A stretch of DNA of 64,000 nt from Paenibacillus polymyxa (GCF_018614975.1 NZ_JAGGNR010000003.1:1-64000), one strand, 5' to 3'. Positions 25,497-35,408 are shown, counted from the stretch's first letter. Notes: generated from the letters alone by a model not told the origin. Program-made: numbers and translations.

Positions 25497-26660
25497 TTAC
25501 GCCGATCTTTTATTTTTATTATAGATATCAAACGCTACAGCGAGCAGCAGTACCAATCCCTTAATCCCCTGCTGCCAGTCAATACCGAGACCAATCAGGG
25601 ACATCCCGTTATTCAGTACACCCATAACCAAACCACCGATGATGGCACCAAATACCGTACCTATGCCCCCTGAAGCGGAAGCACCACCGATGAAGCAGGC
25701 CGCAATGGCATCCAGCTCGAAGTTGGTACCCGCTCTTGGCGTAGCTGCATTCAGACGTGCGGCGAAGATCAACCCGGATACCGCGGCAAGTGTACCCATG
25801 TTCACGAAAACCCAGAAGGTTACCTTTTTTGTTTTGACTCCGGACAGACCTGCGGCCTTCTCATTACCTCCAAGTGCATACACATGCCGTCCCATGACAG
25901 TACGATTCATAACGAAGGAATACACAACGATCAGGACAAACAGCAGGACCAAGATATTCGGAATACCTGCATAACTTGCGAGTACAAACGTAAACAGATT
26001 TGTCACGACAGCCACCACAATCAGCTTGAGCAGAAACAGTCCCTGTGACACGACCTCGAATCCATATTTTCGCTGGGAACGGCGTTCCCGAAGTTCATTG
26101 ACGATGTACCAGACAGTGAGCACAAGACCCACAATGATAGATACCAGACCGAAACCTGAGAATTGAATGTCCGCCAGAAAGCCCGAGCTTATTTTCTGGA
26201 ATCCACCCGGGAAAGGAGAGATGGATTGCCCCTCCAGCACAATCATCGTCAAACCGCGGAACAGCAGCATGCCTGCCAGCGTCACGATAAATGCCGGAAT
26301 CCGCACATAGGCGATCCAGAAGCCTTGCCATGCACCGATCAGAGCACCAACCAGCAAGGAAGCGATGACCGCAAGCCAAGCCGGAAGCTGCCAATCCACC
26401 ATCATAATCGCGGCAACGGCACCAACAAAGGCTGCAATGGAACCAACAGACAGGTCAATATGCCCGGTAATGATGACCAGCACCATTCCGATCGCCAGCA
26501 CCAAAATGTAACTGTTCTGCAAGATCAGATTTGTAATATTAATCGGCTTGAGCAACAGCCCGCCTGTCAGTACCTCGAACAAGAGCATAATCACTACCAA
26601 GGCAATAATCATGCCGTATTGACGAATATTATTTTTGAACAGTTTTGTTATCATTTCCAT
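25497..26660 (-). CDS. xylH: sugar ABC transporter permease (XylH/MmsB type)
   Basis: This 387-residue inner-membrane permease has about ten hydrophobic segments and typical carbohydrate-uptake-2 family landmarks: [16 protein letters not shown] near the N terminus, [16 protein letters not shown] in the cytoplasmic loop, [21 protein letters not shown], and [13 protein letters not shown] at the C terminus. It partners the ATPase encoded just upstream, whose stop it overlaps by 32 bases; GGAGG stands eight bases before the ATG. Xylose is the best guess for substrate given the sensor genes upstream, but multiple sugars are possible. Confidence 0.85.
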   Translation of the reverse strand: MEMITKLFKNNIRQYGMIIALVVIMLLFEVLTGGLLLKPINITNLILQNSYILVLAIGMVLVIITGHIDLSVGSIAAFVGAVAAIMMVDWQLPAWLAVIASLLVGALIGAWQGFWIAYVRIPAFIVTLAGMLLFRGLTMIVLEGQSISPFPGGFQKISSGFLADIQFSGFGLVSIIVGLVLTVWYIVNELRERRSQRKYGFEVVSQGLFLLKLIVVAVVTNLFTFVLASYAGIPNILVLLFVLIVVYSFVMNRTVMGRHVYALGGNEKAAGLSGVKTKKVTFWVFVNMGTLAAVSGLIFAARLNAATPRAGTNFELDAIAACFIGGASASGGIGTVFGAIIGGLVMGVLNNGMSLIGLGIDWQQGIKGLVLLLAVAFDIYNKNKRSA

Positions 26661-28194
26661 GCTTGCCGCCTCCAGACTTGGTCATATATCTCATCAACGT
26701 TTCCTGCGATGCTTGCTCCCGGCTGACTTCACCGGTGATTCGCCCGGCATTCATCACATAGATCCGGTCACACAGGCCAAGAACCTCCGGAAGCTCGGAT
26801 GAGATTACCAGTACACCCTTGCCCTCAGCGGCAAGCCGATGAATGATCGTATAGATTTCGAACTTGGCTCCCACATCAATACCGCGGGTGGGTTCATCCA
26901 GAATGAGAATATCCGGTCCGGCAAAAATCCATTTGCTGAGTACCACTTTTTGCTGGTTGCCACCACTCAGATTGCCGGTCTTCTGCAAAATACTTGGTGC
27001 CTTGATATTCATGCTTTTCTTCATCTCTTCCGCTACCAGCACTTCTTCGCGCTCGTTCACTACCGCGTTTCGCGTCAGCTTGCTGAGACCCGTTAAGGAA
27101 ATATTGCGCTTGATGTCATCCATCAGAATGAGTCCGTATTCCTTGCGGTCTTCTGTCACATAAGCAAATCCATTCTGAATGGCCTCGGTGACGCTGTTAT
27201 TCTGAATGGGTTTGCCATCCTTAATGAGTTGCCCCGATATATTCCGGCCATAGGATTTGCCAAAGATACTCATGGCAAGCTCCGTACGCCCAGCGCCCAT
27301 CAGCCCGGCAATCCCTACAATCTCACCACGTCTGATATTCATATGGATCTGATCCAGTACTTTCCGCTCGGCATGATGTTCGTGATATACCGTCCAGTCC
27401 TTTACCTCAAGGATAATCTCACCTATGGTGGCATGACGCTCCGGATATCGGCTGGTTAGATCACGTCCTACCATCCCGCTAATAATCCGGTCCTCCGTCA
27501 CTTTTTCCTTCTTCATATCCAACGTCTCAATCGTCTTGCCGTCCCGTAAAATGGTCACGGAATCGGATACCTTGGATACCTCATTCAGTTTGTGCGAGAT
27601 CAGGATACAGGCAATACCCTGTTTCTTGAATTCCAGCATCAATTGCAGCAGATTTTCACTGTCGTCCTCGTTCAGCGCAGCAGTTGGTTCATCCAGAATA
27701 AGCAGCCGCACCTTTTTGGAGAGCGCTTTCGCAATTTCGACCAGTTGCTGCTTGCCTACCCCGATGCTGGATACCAGCGTGTTTGGATTTTCGCTCAGTC
27801 CCACCTTCGAGAGCAGTTCTCGTGTACCTACAAAAGTTTCCTTCCAGTTGACAATTCCTCTGCTGGCACGCTCATTGCCCAGATATATATTTTCCGCAAT
27901 CGAAAGGTAGGGAATCAGGGCCAACTCCTGATGGATAATGACGATTCCCAGATCCTCGCTCTGCTTAATATCCTTGAACTCACAATTTTTGCCCTGAAAT
28001 AAAATGTCGCCTTCATACGTGCCATGTGGATATACACCGCTCAGCACCTTCATCAACGTAGATTTACCTGCGCCATTTTCACCACATATGGAATGAATTT
28101 CGCCTTCCCGTACTTTCAGATTGACATTCTCCAGCGCTTTGACGCCAGGAAAGGTTTTGGTGATGTTCTTCATTTCCAGAATGATTCCGGCCAT
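26629..28194 (-). CDS. xylG: sugar ABC transporter ATP-binding protein (XylG/MmsA type)
   Basis: The 521-residue double-cassette ATPase energises sugar uptake. The first cassette has Walker [10 protein letters not shown], signature [14 protein letters not shown] and Walker [12 protein letters not shown]. The second has the degenerate Walker [11 protein letters not shown], then [14 protein letters not shown] and [15 protein letters not shown]. This asymmetry is typical of the sugar (CUT2) class. The start is the ATG at 28194 after AAAGGAGC; a longer frame adds six residues. It lies between the binding-protein and permease genes. Confidence 0.92.
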   Translation of the reverse strand: MAGIILEMKNITKTFPGVKALENVNLKVREGEIHSICGENGAGKSTLMKVLSGVYPHGTYEGDILFQGKNCEFKDIKQSEDLGIVIIHQELALIPYLSIAENIYLGNERASRGIVNWKETFVGTRELLSKVGLSENPNTLVSSIGVGKQQLVEIAKALSKKVRLLILDEPTAALNEDDSENLLQLMLEFKKQGIACILISHKLNEVSKVSDSVTILRDGKTIETLDMKKEKVTEDRIISGMVGRDLTSRYPERHATIGEIILEVKDWTVYHEHHAERKVLDQIHMNIRRGEIVGIAGLMGAGRTELAMSIFGKSYGRNISGQLIKDGKPIQNNSVTEAIQNGFAYVTEDRKEYGLILMDDIKRNISLTGLSKLTRNAVVNEREEVLVAEEMKKSMNIKAPSILQKTGNLSGGNQQKVVLSKWIFAGPDILILDEPTRGIDVGAKFEIYTIIHRLAAEGKGVLVISSELPEVLGLCDRIYVMNAGRITGEVSREQASQETLMRYMTKSGGGKHGNDNKTVQK

Positions 28195-28215
28195 GGGATG
28201 TGCTCCTTTCATTTA

Positions 28216-29301
28216 TTATTTCAGTCCGATTTCTTCCTTCGTGTAATACTGGGTACCCACGATATCCTGCTCTACATTTGTACGGTCCACGGAGATCGGG
28301 TCCAAGAGATATGCCGGAACAACCTCAATTCCGTTGTTATATGATTTTTTATCATTAACTTCCGCCTGTTTTCCTTGCAAAATACTATTGGCCATCTCTA
28401 CCGTTTTCTCCGCTAGCTTCCGCGTATCCTTGAACACCGTCTGCGTCTGTTCCCCGGCTACAATCGACTTGATTGAGGCAAGTTCAGCATCCTGTCCTGT
28501 AATAACGGGCAGCGGTTTGTTCGAAGTACCGTAACCAATCCCTTTCAAGGATGAGATGATACCAATACTGATTCCATCATAGGGAGATAATACTGCATCC
28601 AGATGATCACCCGAGTAATACGCGCTCAGCAGGTTATCCATCCGTGACTGGGCCAGTGCTCCGTCCCAGCGCAAGGTTGCAATCTGGGCCATCGTCATCT
28701 GCTTGCTGCGTACCACCAGCTTGCCGGAATCGATGTATGGCTTCAGGACAGACATGGCACCGTCGAAGAAGAAATAGGCATTATTATCATCTGGAGAGCC
28801 ACCAAACAGCTCAATGTTATACGGTCCTTTTCCATCCTTGAGCCCAAGCTTTTGTTCGATGTAGGAGGCTTGAAGCACACCCACCTTAAAATTGTCGAAC
28901 GTGGCGTAATAGGTCAAGTAAGGCGTATTACGAATGAGGCGATCATACGAGATCACTTGTATCCCTTCGTCATGCGCTTTCTTGATTACATCCGTTAATG
29001 TGTTGCCATCCACAGACGCGATGACCATCACATCCACACCTTTGGTGATCATGTTCTCAATCTGTGAAATCTGATTCTCGACCACATCCTCAGCATACTG
29101 AAGATCGGTTTTGTACCCCTGCTCCTGAAACAGACGGACCATGTTCTCCCCGTCTCCCACCCATCGCTCTGATGATTTGGTTGGCATCGATATACCGACA
29201 TATCCCTTTTCCTTGCTGCCTGGGCCACTCTCTGCCAGATTGCAGGCCGAGAGCATCAAGGTCATCACCAGAAGCCAGATGAGCATTGCTCCTTTTTTCA
29301 T
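28216..29301 (-). CDS. xylF: sugar-binding lipoprotein of the ABC transporter (XylF/ChvE type)
   Basis: The 361-residue lipoprotein begins [20 protein letters not shown], with the lipid-attachment Cys at about residue 20. The mature part is a two-lobed periplasmic-binding fold of the xylose/multiple-sugar type: [75 protein letters not shown] and [16 protein letters not shown]. The long upstream frame extension is rejected because the AAGGGG site, signal peptide and regulatory sequence all fit the start at 29301. It delivers sugar to the XylG/XylH-type pair just downstream. Confidence 0.9.
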   Translation of the reverse strand: MKKGAMLIWLLVMTLMLSACNLAESGPGSKEKGYVGISMPTKSSERWVGDGENMVRLFQEQGYKTDLQYAEDVVENQISQIENMITKGVDVMVIASVDGNTLTDVIKKAHDEGIQVISYDRLIRNTPYLTYYATFDNFKVGVLQASYIEQKLGLKDGKGPYNIELFGGSPDDNNAYFFFDGAMSVLKPYIDSGKLVVRSKQMTMAQIATLRWDGALAQSRMDNLLSAYYSGDHLDAVLSPYDGISIGIISSLKGIGYGTSNKPLPVITGQDAELASIKSIVAGEQTQTVFKDTRKLAEKTVEMANSILQGKQAEVNDKKSYNNGIEVVPAYLLDPISVDRTNVEQDIVGTQYYTKEEIGLK

Positions 29302-29347
29302 ATGAAGTTCCCCTTTCCTCACGTCATACGGTTCTGAATGAGTTATA

Positions 29348-29362
29348 AGATAACGCTTACAA
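29348..29362. promoter_or_regulatory. cre-like site upstream of the sugar ABC operon
   Basis: On the minus strand TTGTAAGCGTTATCT matches the CcpA catabolite-response consensus (WTGNAARCGNWWWCA) at all but the last position. It lies 46 bases before the binding-protein start, in the operon leader. Confidence 0.6.
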
Positions 29363-29475
29363 TTCATGCAGTGTATCCTGTTGCTGGCTGTTCCTGTCTG
29401 AGACCAATGGTAGCATTCGAGATGCCGCAAGGTCTTTGCACGTTTTGAACCTTTTTTATAAAAATTTAACTTTTG

Positions 29476-29490
29476 ATGGAAACGCTTAAA
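29476..29490. promoter_or_regulatory. second cre-like site upstream of the sugar ABC operon
   Basis: ATGGAAACGCTTAAA matches the cre consensus except at one position. Together with the site at 29348 it suggests carbon catabolite repression. The 317-base gap 29302-29618 otherwise holds the operon promoter region and the response-regulator terminator. Confidence 0.6.
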
Positions 29491-29526
29491 GTACAAGTGT
29501 GATCCATGAGATACCATACCAGAGTC

Positions 29527-29575
29527 AAAAAAAGGACATGCTCCACTTCGCTTCACACGAAGTAGAACACATCCA
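29527..29575 (-). terminator. intrinsic terminator after the response-regulator gene
   Basis: A 17-pair RNA stem with several G-U pairs (minus-strand arms starting GGATGTGTTCTACTTCG and CGAAGTGGAGCATGTCC) is followed by seven T residues. It separates the sensing genes from the transport genes. Confidence 0.85.
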
Positions 29576-29618
29576 TCTCATTTATCACACGTCTGAATGA
29601 ACAACTGTAATACGCTAT

Positions 29619-30941
29619 TTAATTCGCGGAAGGATGATAAGCCGTTCCCCCGTTCTTTCGATACTGCACAGGTGAAATGCCCATTGTTTTCTTAAATGCA
29701 GTGCTGAAATAATGCTGGGTATCATAACCTACACGCTCAGCTATGGTGTGGATTGGCAGTGTTGTTGAGTCCAACAGCTGTATAGACTTGCGAATGCGAG
29801 CATGCGTGACAAGCGTGACAAAGGAATCATTCAGCTCTTTCTTCAGCACACGACTAAGATATACGGCAGATACTTGAAGACGGGAAGCGAGCGATTCCAG
29901 GGTCAGTTCCCGCTCGGCATACTCTTCATGAATAAGTTGTCTTGCCCGGCGAACCAGAGGGGACAACTGCACTTCCCCGTACACCCGTTCACGGCAATGA
30001 CGGTACGTATCCGGCGTTTCTTCCAGTGTCCCTGCATGTGTCTCCACATGAGCATGAATGGCAATATTCAGGCAAGAACTGATCTGCTGTTCCAGATGGG
30101 ACTCTATTTCTTCAGGAGCTTCCTGCCACAGACACATGCCAATCAACCCGCTTGCATCCCGAAACAGGACATGTGGCACATCCCCCAGCAGTTCACTAAT
30201 TATATTTTCCACTGCAAACAGAAACAACTGACGATCATTCTCTCTCAGTATCGTCTGACGCGCTTCAGCGGCAGGCCAGCGTACGACCCCGATCTGCACA
30301 GGTGGAACGGCGGGCAACCGCAAAAACACAAGCTGCTCCGTCAGATCCCTCCCCTCAGCCTGCTCTTCCAGCCACTCCAGCATAAATCGCTGGCGAAGCA
30401 GCGGGATATTACGTTCAATCTGATGAGCTGCCTGTTGGACATATGCCGTCCTCTGGTGCTCTTCAGTTAGTCGCTGATGCAATCGCTCAAGCGCAGCATA
30501 TAATTGTTCTGCTTGCACAGGTTTTAAGATGTAATCCTCTACGCCGAGACGAACCGCCTCCTGCGCATATGCAAATTCATCATGTCCCGAGATGATCAGG
30601 TAACGACAATCCGGGCACTTCTGTTGAAGGGCACGGATGAGTTCGATTCCGTTCAGGAATGGCATATTCATATCCACGAGAACAATATCCACACCCAAGT
30701 CAGCCGCCCGTTCCAGCGCTTCCTCGCCATCTTCCGCTTCACCTACAACCTCCATCCCGAGAGTCGTCCAGTCAATTGCATCCCGAATCCCCTCACGAAT
30801 GATCGGTTCATCATCAGCGATGAGCACGCGGTATTTCTTCGCCTCATGGCTATCCGGCGTAATCTCCAGTACTGTGGTCGATGCGGATGTCTCATCTGTT
30901 TCAGTGGAAATTGTCGCGGTCGACTTCATGAATTTTCCCAT
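29619..30941 (-). CDS. AraC-type response regulator (YesN family)
   Basis: The 440-residue protein has an N-terminal receiver domain (about 38-155) with VLIADDEP, the phosphoacceptor Asp in VDIVLVDMNMPFLNG, IISGHDEF and the Lys of DYILKPV. A middle linker region follows, then a C-terminal AraC double helix-turn-helix (about 335-432) with LTLESLASRLQVSAVYLSRVLKKEL and IHTIAERVGYDTQHYFSTAFKK. It should activate transcription of the downstream xylFGH-type genes when phosphorylated by the kinase encoded just upstream, whose stop it overlaps by 16 bases. Confidence 0.93.
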   Translation of the reverse strand: MGKFMKSTATISTETDETSASTTVLEITPDSHEAKKYRVLIADDEPIIREGIRDAIDWTTLGMEVVGEAEDGEEALERAADLGVDIVLVDMNMPFLNGIELIRALQQKCPDCRYLIISGHDEFAYAQEAVRLGVEDYILKPVQAEQLYAALERLHQRLTEEHQRTAYVQQAAHQIERNIPLLRQRFMLEWLEEQAEGRDLTEQLVFLRLPAVPPVQIGVVRWPAAEARQTILRENDRQLFLFAVENIISELLGDVPHVLFRDASGLIGMCLWQEAPEEIESHLEQQISSCLNIAIHAHVETHAGTLEETPDTYRHCRERVYGEVQLSPLVRRARQLIHEEYAERELTLESLASRLQVSAVYLSRVLKKELNDSFVTLVTHARIRKSIQLLDSTTLPIHTIAERVGYDTQHYFSTAFKKTMGISPVQYRKNGGTAYHPSAN

Positions 30942-32911
30942 TCACTCTCCTGCCTCTCTTCATTATTGATTTGCTTGGTTGGCGGGAGCTCTCGCATCAA
31001 CGGATGAATGATGGTCACACGAGTTCCTTCACCTTCCTGGCTCTCCAGTTCAATACCGTACTCATCGCCAAAGGACAGCCGGAGACGGGCTTGCACGTTC
31101 AACATTCCATAACTTTTGCCTGTCATCCCAGGCGAAGACGCTTCCAAACTGGCCAAAGGAGCTTTGAGCAGATGCTGCATCTCGGCAAGCCGTTCGTTGG
31201 ACATTCCTGCTCCATTATCCTGAACGGTCAGCAGCAGTCTGTTATGTTCCAATCTGGCCTCCACCCGAATGTGTCCAGGCCCACGCCTGCCCTTGATTCC
31301 ATGATAGATTGCATTCTCTATTAGCGGCTGAAGCAGCAGCTTTAACACAAAAAGGTCCCGCAGTTCCTCTGGAATATTCAATGTATACTGAAGACGATCG
31401 CGGTATCGTGTCTGCTGAATTTGCAGATAGCTGGTCATATGCTCAATCTCGGAATGCAGCGGAATGTAATCCTGTCCTTTACTAAGCCCTATGCGAAATA
31501 ATCGAGATAACGCACCAACCATGCCGGACACATCTTCTGCACCCTCTTTGCGTGCCATCCAATGAATCGTATCCAAGGTATTGTACAAAAAGTGTGGTTT
31601 GATATGCTCCTGCAAACTTCGCATTTCAGCGTCACGCTTCTGCCGCTCCCGCAATTCATTTAGTGATATCAATTGTCGAATCTGTGCCAGCATTCGGTTA
31701 TAACTGTTGCCAAGCATGCCAATCTCGTCAGCGCGATCGCTCCAGCGGCCTGGTCTGAGATTGCCGGTCTCCGCCCTGCGCATGTAGGACATGAGCCGGA
31801 AAATGGGCTGAGCAATGGAACGGGAGAACCATAAAGAGGCGCTCAGGCCAAACAAACACACCACAAATACAAAGCTAACCACGTAAAACTGGATTTGGCG
31901 CACTTCGGATATCGAGTCTCTTGTGGGAAATACCCCTACCGTTCTCCACCCCGTAAAGGTAGACGACTGGTACATGAATAATAACGTTCCACCCTCTGTT
32001 TCGGCGGTAAATGTTCCACTCTCACCGGAGGGGAACCAGTCTGTGGGAATGTGTTCTATTAGCGGGTGCTCCGGCTTGTATACACTTTGACCTTCTGCAT
32101 CCGTCACCATCACATAACCGGATTTGCCCAAGGTTACATTACGGGCAGCCTGAGAGACGGACCTTAGTTTAAGATCAATCATAATAACGCCTCGCACACG
32201 TCCTGACGCTTCATCCGTTATGGAACGTGCAACCGATACAATCTCATCATCCTTGTACCGTACATGTGTCGTGAGATTACGCTCTTTCGGCTGACCCAAT
32301 ACCATGAAGATGCCCGGATTGGCCGAAGCTTTTTGGTACCAATTTTCCTGGATCAGGCTCTGTTCCGTTCGGGGATACATCTCGTTGCTAATATAGTCAC
32401 CACTTGCATTGACGAGAACAATCCCGGCGATTTCAGGATACAACGTTGTGAACCCCTGCAAGGTTTGTTTGATGCCATATAACCGATTTTGCTCCGTTTC
32501 GGCATTTGCGTCCATGATCATCGGTTGGATGCCTGCATCATCTTTCGGTGGCATTTTGTCGTCCATAAAAGTATCAATATCCGGGTCAAATGCAATCAGA
32601 TACGTCATGTTTTGCAAATTCTCCATCTTGCTGTTAAGAGCTTCATTCACTTTGCCAATCAGTTGCATGGTATGACCTTCAACCTGTCGCTCAACTACGC
32701 GTTCCACCGTCCAGTTCACAAGTATCCCGAGTCCTACGGAAGGTACAATGGCGAATAACAGAAATAGCAGCATCAGCTGGTAGCGAAGAGGCATATTACG
32801 CAAGCGTAAACGCCGAATCCCGTTCCTGAAAGCGGAGAGAATCGCTCTCCTGCTCCAAGGCCTTGGACTCTTGAAATATTCCTTGTTATTTGGCATAGTA
32901 ATCATCCACAT
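30926..32911 (-). CDS. sensor histidine kinase (YesM/LytS-like)
   Basis: The 661-residue kinase has a transmembrane segment near residues 42-68 (YQLMLLFLLFAIVPSVGLGIL), an extracytoplasmic sensor (dCache-like) region to about 345, a second membrane segment (FYVVSFVFVVCLFGLSASLWF), a HAMP linker, then a His_kinase block with the phosphorylated His in LQEHIKPHFLYNTLDTIHW and the ATP-binding LLLQPLIENAIYHGIKG and DNGAGM. The exact start is uncertain: three in-frame ATG codons overlap the upstream gene's end and none has a strong ribosome site. It likely pairs with the adjacent binding protein and response regulator. Confidence 0.92.
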   Translation of the reverse strand: MWMITMPNNKEYFKSPRPWSRRAILSAFRNGIRRLRLRNMPLRYQLMLLFLLFAIVPSVGLGILVNWTVERVVERQVEGHTMQLIGKVNEALNSKMENLQNMTYLIAFDPDIDTFMDDKMPPKDDAGIQPMIMDANAETEQNRLYGIKQTLQGFTTLYPEIAGIVLVNASGDYISNEMYPRTEQSLIQENWYQKASANPGIFMVLGQPKERNLTTHVRYKDDEIVSVARSITDEASGRVRGVIMIDLKLRSVSQAARNVTLGKSGYVMVTDAEGQSVYKPEHPLIEHIPTDWFPSGESGTFTAETEGGTLLFMYQSSTFTGWRTVGVFPTRDSISEVRQIQFYVVSFVFVVCLFGLSASLWFSRSIAQPIFRLMSYMRRAETGNLRPGRWSDRADEIGMLGNSYNRMLAQIRQLISLNELRERQKRDAEMRSLQEHIKPHFLYNTLDTIHWMARKEGAEDVSGMVGALSRLFRIGLSKGQDYIPLHSEIEHMTSYLQIQQTRYRDRLQYTLNIPEELRDLFVLKLLLQPLIENAIYHGIKGRRGPGHIRVEARLEHNRLLLTVQDNGAGMSNERLAEMQHLLKAPLASLEASSPGMTGKSYGMLNVQARLRLSFGDEYGIELESQEGEGTRVTIIHPLMRELPPTKQINNEERQESEWENS

Positions 32912-33893
32912 CCGAGCGTGTCACCACAGAGATCCCTGTGTCCACCATCACGGGAAGCGGTGCATTTTCACCGGATGAGGAGGGGGCAGGAACTGTTAAC
33001 TCGTGATGCAGATGGAACAAATATTGGAGAGACCAATATCCCATGTTCCAGGTTCCCTGTGCAATTGTAGCCGAGATCGTACCGTTCTTGATCATGTCCA
33101 ATGTAGCCTTATTTGTATCAAACGAAATAATCTGCAATGGATGTCTGTCCCCGGCAGTTTGAACGGCTTCCCCCGCTCCTGCTCCTCCGGTGGCTTCAGT
33201 CACAAAAATCCCCGCCAGCTTGGGATGTTCCTTCATCATTCTCTGTGTTTCGTCTCTGGATACCATGGCATCACCATGTCCGTCTGCAACTTCAACGATC
33301 TGCATGGAAGGGTATCTCTCCTTGATCGTATCGCGGAAGCCCTTCGTCCGCTCTTCATGATTTTGTTGCCCAGGCAGGGTTAATACCGCGACCTCTCCCT
33401 CACGCCCCAGCAGTTCAGCCATTTTATCGGCAGCCATTACACCTGACTTGTAATTATCTGTCCCAAGAAAAGAATAGGCCTGGCTACCAGGTGCATCCGC
33501 GTCAAATAATACTACAGGGATATCTGCGTCGATTGCCTTGTTGATCGCTGGTACTAGCGATTGTGGATCGATTGCAGATATGGCAATGCCTGCGGGTTTA
33601 CGAGCGATGGCCTGCTCGATTACCATGGTCTGCTCCTTCGCATCATACCGGGTAGCCCCGCGATATTCTACGGTCACGCCAAGTGCATCCCCGGCATCCT
33701 CGAAGCCTTTAAGCGGGCTCTTCCAATACTCCAGCCCGGACTGGAATGTAATCATAATATACGTCTCTCCGATATCACCACGCAGCCCCCGGTCCTCCCA
33801 TGAACTGTTTACCTGACTAGTGTATTCGAATCTCAACACATACAACGCAAATGCTGAGATTAGTAAAATGTATACCAGCAGCATTTTTTTCAT
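32886..33893 (-). CDS. membrane-anchored periplasmic sugar-binding protein, probable co-sensor (XylFII-like)
   Basis: The 335-residue protein has an uncleaved-looking N-terminal hydrophobic segment (MLLVYILLISAFALYVLRF) without a lipobox, then a type I periplasmic binding fold: GLEYWKSPLKGFEDAGDALGV, ISAIDPQSLVPAINKAIDADIPVVLFDADAP, GTDNYKSG and IISFDTNKATLDMIKNG. In Clostridium the analogous XylFII binds xylose and activates the LytS kinase. Its place immediately upstream of the kinase and regulator genes, away from the transporter's own binding protein, supports a sensor role. The start at 33893 follows GAGGA by ten bases. Confidence 0.85.
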   Translation of the reverse strand: MKKMLLVYILLISAFALYVLRFEYTSQVNSSWEDRGLRGDIGETYIMITFQSGLEYWKSPLKGFEDAGDALGVTVEYRGATRYDAKEQTMVIEQAIARKPAGIAISAIDPQSLVPAINKAIDADIPVVLFDADAPGSQAYSFLGTDNYKSGVMAADKMAELLGREGEVAVLTLPGQQNHEERTKGFRDTIKERYPSMQIVEVADGHGDAMVSRDETQRMMKEHPKLAGIFVTEATGGAGAGEAVQTAGDRHPLQIISFDTNKATLDMIKNGTISATIAQGTWNMGYWSLQYLFHLHHELTVPAPSSSGENAPLPVMVDTGISVVTRSDVDDYYAK

Positions 33894-33940
33894 TCCGTTC
33901 ACTTCCTCAAGTCGTCTGATCACCTTATACTTCGTTTAAA

Positions 33941-33955
33941 TTGTAAACGCAATCA
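33941..33955. promoter_or_regulatory. perfect cre consensus upstream of the sensor operon
   Basis: TTGTAAACGCAATCA fits the 15-base CcpA consensus (WTGNAARCGNWWWCA) at every position, 48 bases before the binding-protein start. It suggests that synthesis of the sugar sensor is itself repressed by preferred carbon sources. Confidence 0.75.
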
Positions 33956-34099
33956 TTCAAAAAGAAAACTCCCCCTTATCTTTTAAAAGGAAGCTCCTGT
34001 TGCTAACCGTGTACCTGCTGCAATAATGTACTATATGGTTTCTCCCTCTGGACGTATGATCATGGAACTAGACTACAACCAGAGGAAAGCAGCATCATT

Positions 34100-34469
34100 A
34101 TGAATCTTGCATCTTTTTTAATATACTGCATCGTTGTTACATTCACCCCCGGGCCTAGCAATATCGTCATTCTATCGTCTACTCAGAAAGTAGGCGCGCG
34201 AAAAACGATGAACTATGTGTGGGGAGCTACGCTGGCATTTGGCCTGCTGCTTACCGCATCAGCTTTTCTTAATCAGCTTCTTGCGGGAGTGGCCCGGAAT
34301 TCTGAAGGTGATGCAGATTGTCGGCGGCATCTATATGGTATATCTGGCCTATCAGATCTACAAAATGGGTACCACCGAGGATGCACCGAAACAAGTTACC
34401 GGATTCTGGAACGGTTTCATCATGCAATTTGTGAACCCAACGGTGGTCGCCACCCCGATGACAGAATAA
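34100..34469 (+). pseudogene. LysE-family exporter, frameshifted and 3'-truncated
   Basis: The 5' part encodes the LysE/RhtB N terminus (IVVTFTPGPSNIVILSS, GARKTMNYVWGATLAFGLLL). At about 34288 the frame shifts by one; the other frame continues PGILKVMQIVGGIYMVYLAYQIYKM and ends at NPTVVATPMTE. Full LysE proteins are about 200 residues; here roughly 122 remain, and homology stops exactly where a dispersed repeat (34451) begins. An inactive amino-acid exporter is the likeliest reading. Confidence 0.9.
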
Positions 34470-34482
34470 CCTTTTGATCGCT
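34451..34482. repeat. degenerate copy of a dispersed repeat (copy A)
   Basis: CACCCCGATGACAGAATAAC followed by CTTTTGATCGCT differs from the copies at 46232 and 63953 at about three of 32 positions. It coincides with the truncated end of the LysE gene. Confidence 0.6.
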
Positions 34483-34517
34483 CTCCAATTGGATACATTT
34501 TTGACACCAATCCTGAA

Positions 34518-34577
34518 AATCCCCGTATGGAACGTCAATGTTTCTTAACGATCTGTACGGGGATTGGCTTCTTTTTT
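34518..34577 (+). terminator. intrinsic terminator after the broken LysE gene
   Basis: Arms AATCCCCGTA and TACGGGGATT are followed by GGC and a CTTTTTT tract. The 28-base loop makes it an unusually open hairpin. Confidence 0.6.
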
Positions 34578-34587
34578 CATTGGGCAA

Positions 34588-35160
34588 TCAGATTCTTCTC
34601 TGTCGTCTCCAGACCCACACGACTGCCAACACTCCTAATAAAATGACTGTACCGTATAAGATGAGATAGAAAGACCCGCTTCGCCCATCATTGGTTTCCC
34701 CAAAATCTTCTATACTTACAACCTTTCCCGCGCCCAGCAATTTCAAATCGTCTCCGGCTTGTTCGACAGGAACATTGCCACTGCACAGATTCGTATGCAG
34801 CCTGTTGTCTCGTTCATCCAGACTGGCAAAGATCAGGTAGAACTGATTCTTTTCAAATTGAATGCCACAGGATTCAGACCCACCGTCACTCCCTATGATT
34901 TTCATCTTTTTGGCATTAACCCCCTTCCATGCAGTATCTACATCAAAGGTATACTCTCTTAATAAGCCGTCATGTTTCGTTTGCTGAGACTCGCCTTTTT
35001 TCACCACTTCTCCTGTAAATACCGTGGTATACGTTTCCAACCTCTTTTGAGCATCACTCTCGACACAACTGCAAGCATACACTCTCTCTCCGGGAAATAA
35101 AGCTAACCCGGACGTAACTAACAGTAAGATCGACATAAACATCACCAACCGTGGTTTCAT
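34588..35160 (-). CDS. TIMP/netrin-like domain protein with C-terminal membrane anchor
   Basis: The 190-residue protein has a signal peptide (MKPRLVMFMSILLLVTSGLALF) and the mature part opens CSCVE, the start of TIMP/NTR-like domains, where the first Cys can chelate metal. Domain features are YTTVFTGEVVKKGES, YTFDVDTAWKGV and SCGIQFEKNQFYLIFA. A hydrophobic helix (FYLILYGTVILLGVLAVVWVW) and RRQRR tail anchor it to the membrane. Bacterial TIMP-like proteins have unknown roles. The longer frame upstream is rejected because GGAGGGGAGG lies right before the ATG at 35160. Confidence 0.82.
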   Translation of the reverse strand: MKPRLVMFMSILLLVTSGLALFPGERVYACSCVESDAQKRLETYTTVFTGEVVKKGESQQTKHDGLLREYTFDVDTAWKGVNAKKMKIIGSDGGSESCGIQFEKNQFYLIFASLDERDNRLHTNLCSGNVPVEQAGDDLKLLGAGKVVSIEDFGETNDGRSGSFYLILYGTVILLGVLAVVWVWRRQRRI

Positions 35161-35367
35161 TCCGACGCCTCCCCTCCTACATCTTCTGCTTGAACAAACG
35201 TGGTAAAGGTTACATATTTTTATTGCTGCTATATTTATTGTAAAATTATAGCACAATACAAATATCGTTGTGTCCGACATTCGCAAGTCAACCGGCGTCA
35301 TTTGGAACGCATATCCCAACTGCCATCCAGAAGATTGGCATAGGCGCCACCACTTTGTTATACAAAG

Positions 35368-35408
35368 AAATACCCGGCTATCCTTCACTGAAGGATAGCC
35401 GGGTATTT
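35368..35408. terminator. 18-bp perfect hairpin after the phospho-beta-glucosidase gene
   Basis: AAATACCCGGCTATCCTT and its exact complement flank a 5-base loop. It is the strongest stem in the 345-base gap 35161-35505 and most likely terminates the GH1 gene. The rest of the gap shows no gene. Confidence 0.85.

Noticed and set aside
29302..29556. N-terminal extension of the sugar-binding lipoprotein frame
   Set aside because: The lipobox signal peptide and ribosome site fit the start at 29301, and the extension covers cre-like boxes and a terminator.
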